This document shows positions 25,765 through 37,206 of a stretch of 64,000 nt of DNA, in pieces (positions within the stretch are counted from its first letter, which is position 1; each line of letters begins with the position of its first letter). The notes under the pieces are model-generated. The model did not search any database, had not been told where the DNA came from, and saw nothing but the letters and a program-made list of their open reading frames with translations. The stretch is from Isoetes taiwanensis (lineage: Eukaryota; Streptophyta; Lycopodiopsida; Isoetales; Isoetaceae). The stretch lies in assembly GCA_021234155.1 (NCBI GenBank), contig JAJEKV010000085.1, forward strand, positions 1,498,896 to 1,562,895. The letters are read 5' to 3'. Position numbers and translations under genes: made by a program.

Positions 25765-27608
25765 TTGACTAACAATGAAGGTAATGTGTCGGAAAGAATA
25801 GCAAGTAGTGAAATGGAATTGGGTGGCAGTTCAGAAAATGTTCATGAAGAGAAGGCAGAAATTAGTGATGATGAAAAAGGAGAGGCAACCCCAAATAGTG
25901 TTAATAAGAAGAAGGGAAAGAAGTCAGATTCGAATGAAGATGATCTAGGTGATCTTTCGGCTGAATTCTTCAAGAGGTTATATCGGAGACATTAGATGGT
26001 TTGGCATTAAAAAGGGGCACTGAGCCACCATTGATACCATTATGTCGTATAAAAATAAATGAAGAAGTTCGCAAAGTTGGTTCCCGTGCACAAGTGTTGA
26101 GAGAAACTTTCAGACAGGATGGATATGTAAAATCGAAGGGAAATTTTATTTTGTCCATGGCAACAGCAAAGGGAGATGTAATTCCGGTTACCGATGAGGA
26201 CATCGATGGTTGGGACCCTTACTGGCAAGAAGTAAATAAGGCATTTGAAGAGTCCCTATTGAACAATCCAGATTGGTCAGATCTACAAGGCATTATGTTC
26301 CTCTGTTGGGACGGAAATCATCGAACAGAAGCTTGGATGACTGAAATCAAGGCCACATACAAACACATCAAGTCGAAGCATATTTACTTCAGTCTTGATT
26401 TTATTGTCATTGATGAGCCAAATGAGACAACTTTGATTGCTGCAATGAACAGAATAAACTTGTAAGTGATCTTTTTTTTTTCATAAATTTATCATGTTGT
26501 TGCATGTTATTACAACTCACTTTCACCATTGCAAACTAGATTAAACGAGATTGGGGTTGTGCGAACAAGTCTTCAAGATACTCTTATGATAGTGCATAGG
26601 GTTGCTACTGCTAAACCCGATAAATACATGAAAGATCTATCTCCTGTAGAGTTGAAGGCACAAAGAACAAGGGAAATGATTGGTTCAAATGAGCCTTGGT
26701 ACCCTCTCACACGGTTGGCCTACACTAAGATTTTATACAATGTAAGTTTGACATTAATTTGCGCTATTATCTTTCCAATGTAATGTTCGAATTCAATACT
26801 TATTTGTTTGTTTTAAATTGCATGGATGAAGGCTTCAATGAATAAGGACATTGAAGATTACATTAAGTCTAACCATGATAACATCTCCGATGTTGAGGTA
26901 TTGAAGGCCAATGCAGAAAAAGAAGTACTAAAATGGACGAAAAAATGCGTAAGTACTTAGCCATTGTGAATCCTAGTTTGGGGAATGTCTGGTTACGCCA
27001 TGTTACAACCAAGGATTTGGAATCCAAGGGAGTCAATGTGACCCTTGAGAAGCTTTTGTTCATGGTCAGGTCTAAAGTGTTTGAACAATGTCGAGACAAT
27101 TGGATAAAGACTATGACCAAAGACTTCTCGGTTTGGTACTTACCAAAAATCCCTACCAAAGGACAAGAGTTTCAAGACTTGGATCAAAAAAGAAACATGG
27201 TTAGAGCATCTCTTGTTTAGAACCTGTGAGTTGGTGAATGGGGCCATTGAGCAACATAATTTACAGTTGCTAATACCTCGTGATTGTGATGTTGAGACAT
27301 GGTTCAGAACGTTCAAAGCTAAGAATCGGGTTCAAATGTTTAAACATTGGGAGAAACACATGTCTTCTTCAGTGGGCGTTTCTGAAGCATTTGAAATTCA
27401 AAGGACGGGCATGCGCGTAGCTTACAGGTATTTCAAATACTTGGTACATATTAAGTGCATGGAATCCTTGCATCCCCAGATACATATTTGGGTGTCTCAA
27501 ACAGGCAGTGACTGTATTTATAGTCCAAAGGGAAATCTTGATCGAGTTGGTGGCATGCATAAATGGGAAAGGGAGAATTGTCCTTGGTGGTTGGACTTCC
27601 CCATTTGA
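25765..27608 (+). pseudogene. ParB/sulfiredoxin-fold-like protein gene, three exons, frame-broken
   Basis: The gene starts with an acidic/lysine-rich low-complexity segment. The next part resembles a ParB N-terminal domain in layout: PLIPLCRIKINEEVRKVGSR, then LRETFRQDGYV, and about 70 residues later WDGNHRTEAW, matching the ParB/Srx 'DGxHRxxA' signature. Exon 1 ends at 26461 (GTAAGT); exon 2 is 26540-26741 with matching phases; exon 3 is 26832-27608 and holds VVAYRYFKYL-type helical sequence and a tail with WERENCPWW. Three frame changes are needed: near 25975, at the A-run near 26937 and at the A-run near 27187. Splice sites are consensus and phase-consistent, so it was recently a real gene, or the breaks are sequence errors. 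Function is unknown; ParB-fold proteins bind DNA or nucleotides, but no helix-turn-helix is visible here. Confidence 0.5.
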
Positions 27609-27952
27609 GAACCTAGTTGTGTCAAAACTAGACTATCTTATTTGCACTCATAACTTAATCCAGAGTATCTGTATCAACATAATTTTGTGCAAATCACTCT
27701 AAACGTATGCATCCTACAATAGCTCTATGACATAAAAATTTCTTCTCCTTCGCCTTCCCTAATATGTCCTACAATCTTTTATTTTTTGTACATACATAGT
27801 TTGGGAATTTGGTACATGTACTTAGTTTGAAAATTATTAGCTCTCTTCAACGACATAGGGGCAGTCCATAGGGGCATGTTAACATTTAATGTAAAGAGAA
27901 GACTAACTATTACAAAAGTAGGTGTGAATGTATAAGTCACACAAAAATTGCT

Positions 27953-28676
27953 TCATGGGTTCAAGTTGGTGGTCAAAATGAGATGCACCACACAAATCTT
28001 GTTTAATTTGCCTTCAACAAGATTCAGAGTAATTTGCTTATCTTGAAATTGCAGCTTGCAAATCAACTCAAGATTCTTTCGCTCGTGTATGCACCCTTTA
28101 CATACCTGATAACATTCCAATAAGTCCAACGTCCAAGCATTGTATACGTAATTTCTAAACCAATAACAGACCTCAGGATCTGTCTGTAGAACAGGAAGCA
28201 GTGGCAAAGGAGGTGATTTTGAACCGTTATAATCAGCATCACTGTTCATGGTCTTTTCTTCATTTTCCATGATTCCAAGAGTAGCTCTAAAACCTTTCTC
28301 GCTTATATACTATTCTTCGCAAAACAAAATTCACTCTTCAGTGATGATAATAGTGAACACATCCTGAAATTTTAAGTTATCATAGTTACCAATAAAAATT
28401 AAAAAAGCACACCATTTGGACAAAGCTACTCTGCTTCATGAAGGTACTTACGGTCATATTCTTCTGCACAAATTCACCCTTTCTATTTCGAGTCAATGCG
28501 GGGGAATTTATAAATGGTGGGAACTTGTGCATTTGCATATAGTAACTTCCGGGCCATTGGATCGCTTTAGGAAACTGTGCATTTGCATAGAGTAATTTCT
28601 GGGCCATTTCATTTTGGGAATCTGGAGTTGCAAATGGCCATGTCATGAGTTGTTGATGTTGTGTACTAAGTCTCAT
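27953..28676 (-). CDS. Unrecognised gene or gene fragment
   Basis: Two minus-strand open stretches look coding. 28386-28676 begins MRLSTQHQQLMTWPFATPDS and runs to a GTAAGT donor near 28450. 27953-28270 begins MENEEKTMNSDADYNGSKSP and has a proline-rich segment, then a CYQVCKGCIHERK cysteine cluster. An acceptor-like TTTCAG lies between them near 28365, but joining there meets a stop after about ten codons. They could be two exons of one gene or a decayed gene. I do not recognise the family. It lies tail-to-tail with the ParB-like gene. Confidence 0.3.
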
Positions 28677-28682
28677 ATAGTC

Positions 28683-28740
28683 ACTCTCTCTTCTATTCTA
28701 TTCTATAGTAATAGTGCCCAACGTTCCTGGGCATATGTTG
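28683..28740 (+). mobile_element. Hairpin terminus of a possible Helitron-like element
   Basis: A pyrimidine-rich TCTCTCTTCTATTCTATTC leader is followed by the short hairpin GCCCAACGTTCCTGGGC (28716-28732). A second site at 60136-60152 has GCCCAGCGTTGCTGGGC in a similar AGTGCCC context. Plant Helitrons often begin with TC and a short AT-rich leader near a GC hairpin, but no matching 3' end (CTRRT) was located. Confidence 0.3.
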
Positions 28741-28884
28741 GCAATATAAGCTCAATAGGGGTTGGGCTATAAGACGATTGTTGTGATGTAGTTGCTAAGC
28801 TATAAGGTGGTTTATAAGCATTGTTATTAGGCTAAAAGTTGGTTTATAACCATTATTATTTTGTACATGACTTCATATCTTTGT

Positions 28885-29321
28885 CCAACACATAATTACC
28901 ATTAATATTATTAATCAAACCATTGCATTCAATGCATTTAAATTAAGATCCCCCTGAAACCCCCTTTGGTTTGGGTGCATATTCACACGGGGGGTTACTC
29001 CGGGCATCGAGAGCTGTCGGATGGGCATATTTGCCCTTTATTCCTCGATCTGGACCGTACATAGCGATCCTCGTTTGTGGGGTATGCCTGTACAAGTTTT
29101 TGTATACTGTATATTGAGGTTTGCAAAATACTATAAGGTTTGAAAGAATGTACCTAATGGTGTTAATTTTGTACGTGTATTATAAGTTTTTAGGGGGCTC
29201 GCGCCCCCCGTAACTTAGTGTGAATATGCACCCAAACCAAAGGGGGTTTCAGGGGGATCTTAATTTAAATGCATTGAATGCAATGGTTTGATTAATAATA
29301 TTAATGGTAATTATGTGTTGG
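28885..29321. mobile_element. Foldback element, copy 2 (437 bp)
   Basis: Nearly perfect inverted arms of about 105 bp: left 28885-28990, right 29216-29321. Each contains CCATTGCATTCAATGCATTT or its complement, and CCCCCTTTGGTTTGGGTGCA or its complement. Between the arms lies a unique core with the CCTTTATTCC...GGACCGTAC segment shared with copy 1, and a second GC hairpin GGGGGCTCGCGCCCCCC (29193-29210). The arms are far better conserved than in copy 1, so this insertion is younger. Confidence 0.85.
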
Positions 29322-29585
29322 TTGTTATATCAAAAAAAAATTTGGGCCCTTCGGGCCCTAACAAAAGGAAAAATAGATAAACTTTAAGGGCGTAAATATT
29401 AATTATTAATTCAAGAGATTGTATAAAACATTACATTACAAAAAAAAACAAACATAGAAAATCAAACATAGTTAAACTTGAACGAAGTAGATATATGCTC
29501 AATAAGGCCATGTACAATAAAAGTGTGGATTTAAGTCATTGAGGCATTAATAGAACTTATAAACTATATAAATGGACGGTTATGT

Positions 29586-29622
29586 AAATGTAAATGTAAA
29601 TGTAAAATGTAAAATGTAAGTC
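29586..29622 (+). repeat. Short TGTAAA tandem repeat
   Basis: Five or six units of TGTAAA or TGTAAAA in a row. The repeat copy number is the only notable feature of the 29.3-29.8 kb interval. Confidence 0.7.
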
Positions 29623-29839
29623 ATTTACATTTTTACAATGGACGGTTATGAAGCAAGAAGTAAAGCAAGAAACGATCACATAAGGTTTGCAGATGACACA
29701 AGAAACGACCACATATAGTTCTTATGAACTTGTGGAAACACACGTCATTGCAGATTAAGCTAATAGGTATAACGAAATAATTATTTAAATAAAGAACTAG
29801 AATTGAAAATGGGATATATTGGAGCATAGATGCTCTATT

Positions 29840-30760
29840 CAGTCTTTGTTGGATTTGAACCAACATAAACATCCACACCATCCGAATATCCCTGTCTTGC
29901 ATTTGTTGAAAGGCATTTGTTGAAAGATGGTAAGACTACCCGTTGCATTGCCATGCTGCGCACACGATGCAGTAATTGCATTCCAAACCAGCTGCAAACC
30001 AAACCAGACCAGGTGCATTCCAAACCAGGTGACTGATACAAGCTGAGGAGACCACATACATCCATCTAATTCTGCAATCAGAGATAAACCAATAGCTTTC
30101 AACATCATGCTAAACTAAAATACCTCGTTTGTGGCTAGAATAATGTGCACACGGACAGGCTGCCAACTAGGTGAATCCTTGAATGTGCAGGTAGGCTCAG
30201 TGTATGCAGATAATACAATAGTGTATGGTTCCATGTTTCAATAGCATTTGCTGTAAAATTTTACTGGTTCCATCCTGAGCATATGCTGTAAACTATCATT
30301 CCCTGAAATTATGAAATTATATCACGTCCAAACAGTTTTTCAAATAATCTCTTTGCACTTTTTGGACTTCCACACTTAACATAGACCATGATAGGAGAAT
30401 TTCCTAACACTACAGTTGAATCGAATGCACCATGAATAATATTGACATGAATAACCTTACCTGCTATTAGTGCTGTTGGATTCGCACAAGCCACTTAAAA
30501 TGCTTTCGGAGGTGCTCCAGAAGCCAAAGGTGCTACCTGGAAAAATGCATGGAAGGAAGAAACAAGTTGATGTGCAGGTTTAAGGTGAAAAGGACCTGGC
30601 ACATAAGCAAATCTAGTATGTTGCTTGGAATAATGGCATTCAGTTGGACCTGAAAATAAAAATCGTGCTTCCTCTGCACTATAACTTATGCTCCTATGCC
30701 AAATTGCTTTCTGCACTGAGTAAACGATGGTTTTGAAACCTGAATCGACCAAATCATATG
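29840..30760 (-). pseudogene. PPR protein pseudogene (PLS-like)
   Basis: Minus-strand pieces in order: ACANPTALIAGKVIHVNII, then GNSPIMVYVKCGSPKSAKRL, then after a frame break VWNAITASCAQHGNATGSL and TIFQQM. These are the classic alternating motifs of plant PLS-class PPR proteins (organellar RNA editing or processing factors). Stops and frame changes separate the pieces, and a partly duplicated stretch surrounds 29990-30030. No DYW domain follows. Confidence 0.7.
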
Positions 30761-31149
30761 GCAACAAACAAATCTTGTGGCTTCATGCTTTCCTGTATGT
30801 TATTGCAATCCTAGTCTGCAAACTCCATCTGAAAAGGGCATGGGTCGATCCTGACTTTCCCAACAAACATGAAGCTGTGGAAGTCTGTTGCAGCAGGCGG
30901 ATCCAAATGCACGAAGCCCATCTGTGCACGGAATCAAAATGTTGCAGAAAAGGGAAAGTTCAGATTCTTCAAGCTCCAGATTTTTAATACTCAGGCAGCA
31001 AATCCACATGATTAGAGGATGATCTTCCATGGGCTTACAACAACGGCGAGGTCTACACTCACGAACCCTAAAAAAAAAGAATTCGACCCTTGATTGCAGA
31101 GAGCATAAGCATCTGCTCATATTAAAAAAAAAACAAGGGGCTAGACCAT

Positions 31150-31310
31150 TGGAATATGTCATTAATAACTAAAATTGTGTATCCGCATTCTAGATGTACC
31201 GATTAGTAGGCCTTGTGCAATACGCCCATCAAATCATAGGAAAACCATTGCAAAAAATGTATAAAAATTCAAAAGAAACCCCCTGTTATTATGCTACATA
31301 TTAGGCTATA
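31150..31310 (+). repeat. Short interspersed element, copy 2
   Basis: It has TCTAGATGTACCGATTAGTA, a degenerate middle, and the shared end CCCCCTGTTATTATGCTACA TATT. It is followed directly by GGCTATAAGGTGGTTTATAA-type sequence that also occurs at 28792-28815, so two different repeats are joined here. Confidence 0.6.
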
Positions 31311-31759
31311 AGGTGGTTTATAAACATAGGCTAAAAGGTGGTTTATAAGCATTGCTATTTTGTACACAACTTCTTATCTTTGCCCATGGGCAACCCCGAC
31401 GTCCATCGACATAGCCATCTATGCATATCATCATCTACATGTTCTATTCCATGGCTAAAGCGAGCTAGCTAAAGGGAAAAAGACAAAAGGTATTGTTCCC
31501 TTTTTAAAGCTAAAAACCATTTTCGCCTTTTGCCTTTCTTTAAACCTAGCTAAAGAAAAAAACAGGGAAACGATGGAAACGATGTTGTTTCCTTGAATTT
31601 ATGTTTGTTTGTTTTTCCCAATGGCCTGGGCATACCTGAAGAACCTGCAAGGGATAGCCAAAGAAAAAGAAAAGGTGTACCATTATTATAGATTGTAAAT
31701 GATAGCCAAAGAAAAAAAAGATGTACCATTATTATTGATTATTTTGTGGAAACTGTAGC

Positions 31760-31919
31760 GAGGCCCTTATAGTTAATTATACCGTTGATACATCATTATA
31801 TATTTGAACATCATGCATTCCAACATACTTTTGTCCTTTGAGGCCCTTATAGTTAATTATATCGTTATACAACATTATATATTTGAACATCATGCATTCC
31901 AACATACTTTTGTCCTTTG
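31760..31919 (+). repeat. 80-bp tandem duplication
   Basis: Two nearly identical 80-bp units (31760-31839 and 31840-31919) both start GAGGCCCTTATAGTTAATTA and both end at TTTTGTCCTTT. They differ by only a few bases, so the event is recent. Confidence 0.85.
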
Positions 31920-32525
31920 AGCACTATGGACAATCTCTTATTATCTCATCTAAAGCTTTCAATTTTACAATTTACAATTTACAATTTTATGTTTATGGAT
32001 TCTGGTTCAAGACAATGCTACACAACCATTCTTATACATCTAACCATTGTAGTATTGATGCAGGATATAGTTTTAAGTTCATCTTTGATAAAGTTAGTTA
32101 TCATACATATAAGCATGCAATTGGATCCTGATTGCATAGATGCATGATGTAGTTCAAGTTCATCTTTCACAAAATAAGTTACAATGTAAAATTGAGTATC
32201 GGAATATTTAGAAAAGCTCAGTAAACAGAACACATTTACCTTATTTCAAATCGTTTGTATTTACCATTGTTTTATGGCATATCCCTGCTAAGGGAAGGTT
32301 AAAATTATGTCAAAGCTTTACATACCAAGTTATGAATAGCAAAAGCTAATAAGCTATCGACAATGGAAACAAAACCAAAAACTAAATCTCTGAACATCTC
32401 CATATGGGGTTTTAGCTCGGACAATGCTTGATCACTTGGCAGCAAAAACATCATTGTCTCAATTCTAGATCAACAATATGCAAATACTCATCAATATCAA
32501 CAGACCAATCTGTCATTCCATGTCG

Positions 32526-33050
32526 TCAAATGTCGGACAAAGAGTTGACCTTTGTTTTGTGAGTTGCAATATCAAGCTCCTGCTTGAGAGCTTTAATGTT
32601 TTCACTCTGAGATGTGTAGCATGCTGCAAGTAAGGCATTACAACACCAAAGTTAATGCACTACAAGCATCAGGTACATGAAAACCAGAAGATATCAGATT
32701 TCAGAGGCATAGCATTGCTGCAAGTTCAAAGTCATTACAACTTCAAATTTAATGCTCTATACTACATATATGGATAAAACATATAGAAACAGTGAATTTT
32801 GCAAAAAGAAACGTGTCTTTTAAATGGAATAAAAAGGAAGAGATGCTTTTACAAACCTCCAGAGTTATAGCTTTGCTGCTTATAAACTCAAGCTCTGCGG
32901 CAGATTTGCCCGTGCGTTCCTTATATTTTAAATTTTCTTCTGTCAAGAATAGAATTTGTGCTGCATGTTGGTTTCTTTCATCAGTACACCACTGTATTTG
33001 TCCATGCAATCTCTCTGCCTCTTCAATCAATGCCTTTTTCTTAGCTCCTT
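32526..33050 (-). CDS. 3'-terminal exons of a coiled-coil protein gene
   Basis: Two phase-consistent exons. The exon at 32857-33050 (acceptor CATCATAG, donor GTTTGT) encodes a charged helix: KKALIEEAERLHGQIQWCTD, then LTEENLKYKERTGKSAAELE. It ends at a codon boundary. The final exon at 32526-32606 (acceptor ATCTCAG) continues in frame as SENIKALKQELDIATHKTKV and stops after SLSDI. Heptad-like spacing of L, I and A suggests a coiled coil. The upstream exons were not assembled: a candidate near 33131-33330 has an in-frame stop. Family unknown; it may belong to the same locus as 33496-34329 or be a partial copy. Confidence 0.45.
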
Positions 33051-33495
33051 CTATGATGTTAGCTGCTATAGGTTATATTAGCTCTACATACCTTAATCAA
33101 GTTGCACCAAGAGAAGGGAAAGGCCCATACCTTTGAAATGTCAAGTTGCTCTTAAAGTATGACAGAGTGCCCTGTAATGTATTCAAATTTCCCATTGTCG
33201 TGGACTTCTACAGGACCTCTATGCCGCAATCCATTGTTTATGCTTGCTTCCTTGCAAATATATGGGAGCAGAGGTGCAGCGCCATGCTTGAACAGGTCCA
33301 TTTTCCTTCAAGAATAAGACATTATTTACAGATATCAAGATTAAGATTCTAAGAACAAAAATAATTCACTCTTAGTCAAAGCCTTCTGTGCAATTACTGT
33401 AGTAGGATTTATGGAAATGCAAGACCCAAATTAGCATTGCCATACCTTTTTTTTTACTATTCTTTGAGCTAACAAAAGATGCAGATTTGACATAA

Positions 33496-34329
33496 CTAGC
33501 TGCCGCCATGGGCACCCTCATGCATTGATTCTACTGCCATGGGCATCTGCTTCGAGCTTAAAGCTGGAATCCGTGTGCAAGCATTCAAAATCGTGGCTTC
33601 CCAAAGCCTGCAATAGACAGAAAACAGTATCCTTTCATCCAGATATAATCTTTTGCTTGTTTAGACAGCAGGAACCTCAGCTTGTGGCTTACGTTAAAGA
33701 GTTTCCGCGAACTAAGATTTGAGAAGGCAGTAAGACAAGGATACCTTAGTTTTGCCAGTTTCTTCTGCTTATGGTGGCCATAAGATCCAGGAACCATTAT
33801 TACCCTGGATTTGTCATCTGGCGGGAACCGAGAAAGCAATCATTGTTCAATCATTGGATTTAAAATTTCTTTTGAAAATGTGGATCGTTGAAGTTTTGTC
33901 TCTTGGCTGGAATAGACTCACATCTTTCCTTCTATATCTTCGTTGGCCAAGTGCCATCATATCTGTTGTATCGCAACAGAGCCACAGAGCAAGGAATAAA
34001 AAAGCAAAACAAGGGTTTAAAAGAAAACACGGATTGACATTCTGAGTTGGAGCCCCATAACCGCTACTTGAGGTAGAATCAAAACTAGAGCTCTGGTACC
34101 CACCAACTCCAGCATTTGATTGGCTATAAGGATCGTAAGAAGCCCATGTTCCAGCATTTGACTTCTTATACTCACTGTAAGGATCATATGCGCCACCACC
34201 TCCCATGGCTCTTTCCTTTTCCAAATGCTTCTGCCTTTCCCTTTCCTTAACCTTAGGCAAATTACGAAGAACCTCTTCCAGTTCCGAGGATGAAGCCCTT
34301 ACAGCAGCAAAAATCCTTGCAATATCCAT
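33496..34329 (-). CDS. Multi-exon gene, unrecognised, Gly/Tyr/Ser-rich
   Basis: The first coding stretch (ATG at 34329, open to about 34046) gives MDIARIFAAVRASSSELEEV, then a basic helix KVKERERQKHLEKERAMGGG, then repeated YDPYSEYKKSNAGTW / YDPYSQSNAG and a Ser/Gly-rich segment. An exon at 33745-33817 (acceptor GCCAG, donor GTATCC) gives DKSRVIMVPGSYGHHKQKKL. It continues with matching phase into 33496-33607, which reads LWEATILNACTRIPALSSKQ and stops after EGAHGGS. The link between the first and second parts is unresolved. The two YDPYS repeats and basic N-terminal helix are distinctive, but I do not recognise the family. Confidence 0.45.
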
Positions 34330-34550
34330 AGGCAAAATAAAATACAAGAAGCAAATGCATGTTCGTTGTGAAAAGAAAGAAGATTTACCAATGTGGACGA
34401 AGGAAACTCGAGCTCCTGAAGCGGCAGTGCCGGTTAGCCAGTTCGCACACCACAGAATGGAACTTCATTCCGGTAGGCAGTTAGAACAGCACCATCGGAA
34501 AACGGGGCTGACCGCCAGTTTACTGGCAAAAGCCAGTTTTTAGCAGTCAC

Positions 34551-34590
34551 CAGAATATTCTAGGCATATGTCAGCATATGCCTGAATATT
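34551..34590. repeat. Near-perfect 17-18-bp hairpin
   Basis: GAATATTCTAGGCATATG and CATATGCCTGAATATTC face each other across a 4-base loop, with one unpaired base. It lies about 220 bp upstream of the minus-strand gene start at 34329, so it could be a promoter palindrome or a mobile-element trace. Confidence 0.6.
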
Positions 34591-34599
34591 CCACACACC

Positions 34600-35190
34600 C
34601 ATATAAACGAGGGTTTTTTCCCCTAGGGGCAACCCAAAAAGGTTGATGTCCAGATTAAGAGAATATATTGGTATTCAATGTTTACTTATTATAGATTACA
34701 ACCAACTCAGTTTAGAAGATACATTGTCAAGCAAGTGCTACTCAATAACTTAGAATGAATGACTTCAAGTAACCAAAACAATCAAGAGAATGAAGACCAT
34801 GGGTGAAACTAAGAATTGTGGGCTTTAGGTGGTAGATTATCAAGGAGAAATAGAGCTAATCCAATGGGGATTCAGTGGTATAAGCCATCAAAGTGCATGC
34901 AAAGGAGTTCCCATTGCCTATTTTGTACATAAAATAAGGGGTATCTACGATTCTGTTTTATTTAAGGGTAAATAAGGGGTATGCAAGGCATTTTTGTACA
35001 TATGAAAAAGGTGTTTCGGCCACCCTAGAAATGCAACTGCCATATACATATCATGTATAGGTAAATCCCCTGGGAGTTGATAAAAAGATAAAAAGATATG
35101 TTCCGCTATTTCAAGTCGGGGTGTACCAAAGTAGTCATTGGTAAGGAAAGGACTCAATGCTGTCTACAAATCTTATAGCTACATGTTTAT
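34600..35190. other. Anonymous intergenic DNA
   Basis: No gene or clear repeat seen. The short open frame at 34945-35157 (minus) has no motif. Confidence 0.35.
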
Positions 35191-35195
35191 TACTG

Positions 35196-35340
35196 TAAGG
35201 TTTTCCCCTCAAAATCGATTGGGACAAGGTTTTTTAATCTTAAACAGTAATACGTCTGCTATGCTCTTTTTGTTTAGGTCCCATGGGCCTATTGGTCTTT
35301 GTGAACGGTAAAAACTCATTCAACTCAATTCAATTCTTAT
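35196..35340 (+). mobile_element. LINE 3' end with AATTC-type tail, copy A
   Basis: Shares with 37061-37206 the run GGTTTTCCCCTCAAAATC, a TTTTTAATC segment, CAGTAATAC, GCTCTTTTTG, CCCATGGGCCTATTGGTCTT and a tail of AACTCAATTCAATTC. Short tandem tails after a conserved 3' UTR are typical of LINE 3' ends. No coding remains here. Confidence 0.5.
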
Positions 35341-35827
35341 GAGCTTTCTTCATCCTCTGAAGTTTATGAAGTATAAACAAATGGTATGTTTTGCAATAAC
35401 ATATATTAAATGTAGAGTTGAACAATTGACCAATTTCGTTTTAATCATGTTTCCAAGCTACCTACCATAAAACTAGTTATCGTTGGTTGTATACATGGTA
35501 CAATATATTTTGGATCAATGCTATACTTTGTGTTCTAAATCTACAGTTGTTACATATGTTACATAATATATTGAATGAATGCTATATTTTGATAATGTAC
35601 ATCTCTTCCTTTGTGCACAAGTGGAACATATATGGCATATATTATTATATAGTTCTATATTAGATGTATAACGCATTTAAAGAATACAGATAAAATGTAC
35701 ACTACAAATGGATGGTCGGCACTACCAGACACAAGTAAAGTTCTACTATAGAGAACCATGAAGCAACATATGTACAATATCTTACTGAATGTGAAAGTAA
35801 ATTATTGGACATAGGATGATAGTGTTA

Positions 35828-36064
35828 TTACTGCTTGCTTTGCAAGAGCACATGTAGCGGCTGATTCAGTGTAATTAGATCAACATATCGTGCTCGGATA
35901 GTCGCTGACACTGGACAATTCTGAAGGTAACATTCATCCTCAATGGAGCCCATTTGGCAACATCGAAATACCCTGTTTTCAATCTCCTCAACGTGCCCGT
36001 CTGTCAATTTCAATTTTGAAAATGGTATAGTACGAACAGATGCAATTGTTTTATATCTCTTCAT
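35828..36064 (-). mobile_element. LINE C-terminal zinc-finger fragment
   Basis: The minus frame has RVFRCCQMGSIEDECYLQNC followed by PVSATIRARY. This matches the C-terminal Cys/His finger (RxCxxC...EDExH...CP.Y...R) of the LINE at 40588-42814, where it reads RLCKICDSGNVEDEHHTFI. Several finger positions are altered (the H is lost). It is a dead 3' coding fragment. Confidence 0.5.
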
Positions 36065-36394
36065 GGCTAAGTATGATAATAGATACTCGTATGGACTAGC
36101 GGTAAGTGTGGAGTTACTCTAGCTTTTGTAGTGTGCTGACCATTTTCAAAGCACTGGCATCGAAAGCTTACCAAGGAAGCATGTATCGAGATGCTACTTC
36201 AAGCGAGTGTGATCTTCATTTTTCTGATCTTCATTTTTCTACACCTCTATACATCCATCTTCTTGCACATACCATATAAAATACCAAGCTGCGTGTTTCT
36301 CCTTCCAATGGGCTTTAAGACGTTGAGGACTCATGGCCATTTGTGTAGGACAGGTCTGGTAGTCGAGTATCTCTCATGTTTATCACGTTCTGTC

Positions 36395-36541
<147 letters not shown>

Positions 36542-36559
36542 TAATTGAGGCTCACACAG

Positions 36560-37050
36560 CAATAAGCAAACAATGCAAGACAATAGGTAGGGTATGTCCA
36601 ATATCGACTTTTGATATACATGGAGGTTTGTATTTATGCTAGGCAGTATTAGCCAATTCCCTAATATCTCAATACAGGATGTGCATAATTATGTACGTTC
36701 AAAATTGATAATAATCGAGCAATGAAACATAGGCATATACTTAGTTAGCTAGTATAGCATACCACATTGGCAGCATTCTTCAGGATATATGATGATCCTT
36801 GTCCATATCGAGACTTAAGTGCCATATTTCAAACACAGTACACACTTAAGTATATATTACAAGAGCTTGCAACTCGAGTTGCCAATTCCATGCAGTCTGT
36901 TCATGCTATACACTGTGTCAACAAACTCTAGATAGACAAATCTCGCTTGCATCACAACGAGCACATATAATCAAACATGGTGAGAAAGTAAGGAATGCAT
37001 AAGATACTAGAGTTGACTCCTTTGATATGAGTGCATTGTATAGTTTCTTA
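36560..37050. other. Anonymous DNA
   Basis: AT-rich sequence with no gene or repeat that I can name. Confidence 0.35.
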
Positions 37051-37060
37051 GCATGACTAT

Positions 37061-37206
37061 TATAACCAACGTTTTCCCTCGAAAATCCTTCAGGTGGGGG
37101 GTTGTTTAATCCTGACAGTAATACATTTGATGCACTTTTTGATTGGGTTCCATAGACTTATTGGTCTCAGTGGACGATAAAAGACCAATCAATTCAATTC
37201 AATTCT
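37061..37206 (+). mobile_element. LINE 3' end with AATTC-type tail, copy B
   Basis: Second copy of the sequence at 35196-35340, ending in AATCAATTCAATTCAATTC. Its body has diverged from copy A. Confidence 0.5.

Noticed and set aside
29840-29890. tRNA-like T-arm on the minus strand (GGTTCAAATCC)
   Set aside because: No acceptor stem or anticodon arm can be formed; the sequence reads as part of a PPR pseudogene.
30495-31162. Additional PPR or other gene in the 90- and 120-codon frames
   Set aside because: No repeat motif beyond the pieces already assigned; both strands are equally open.
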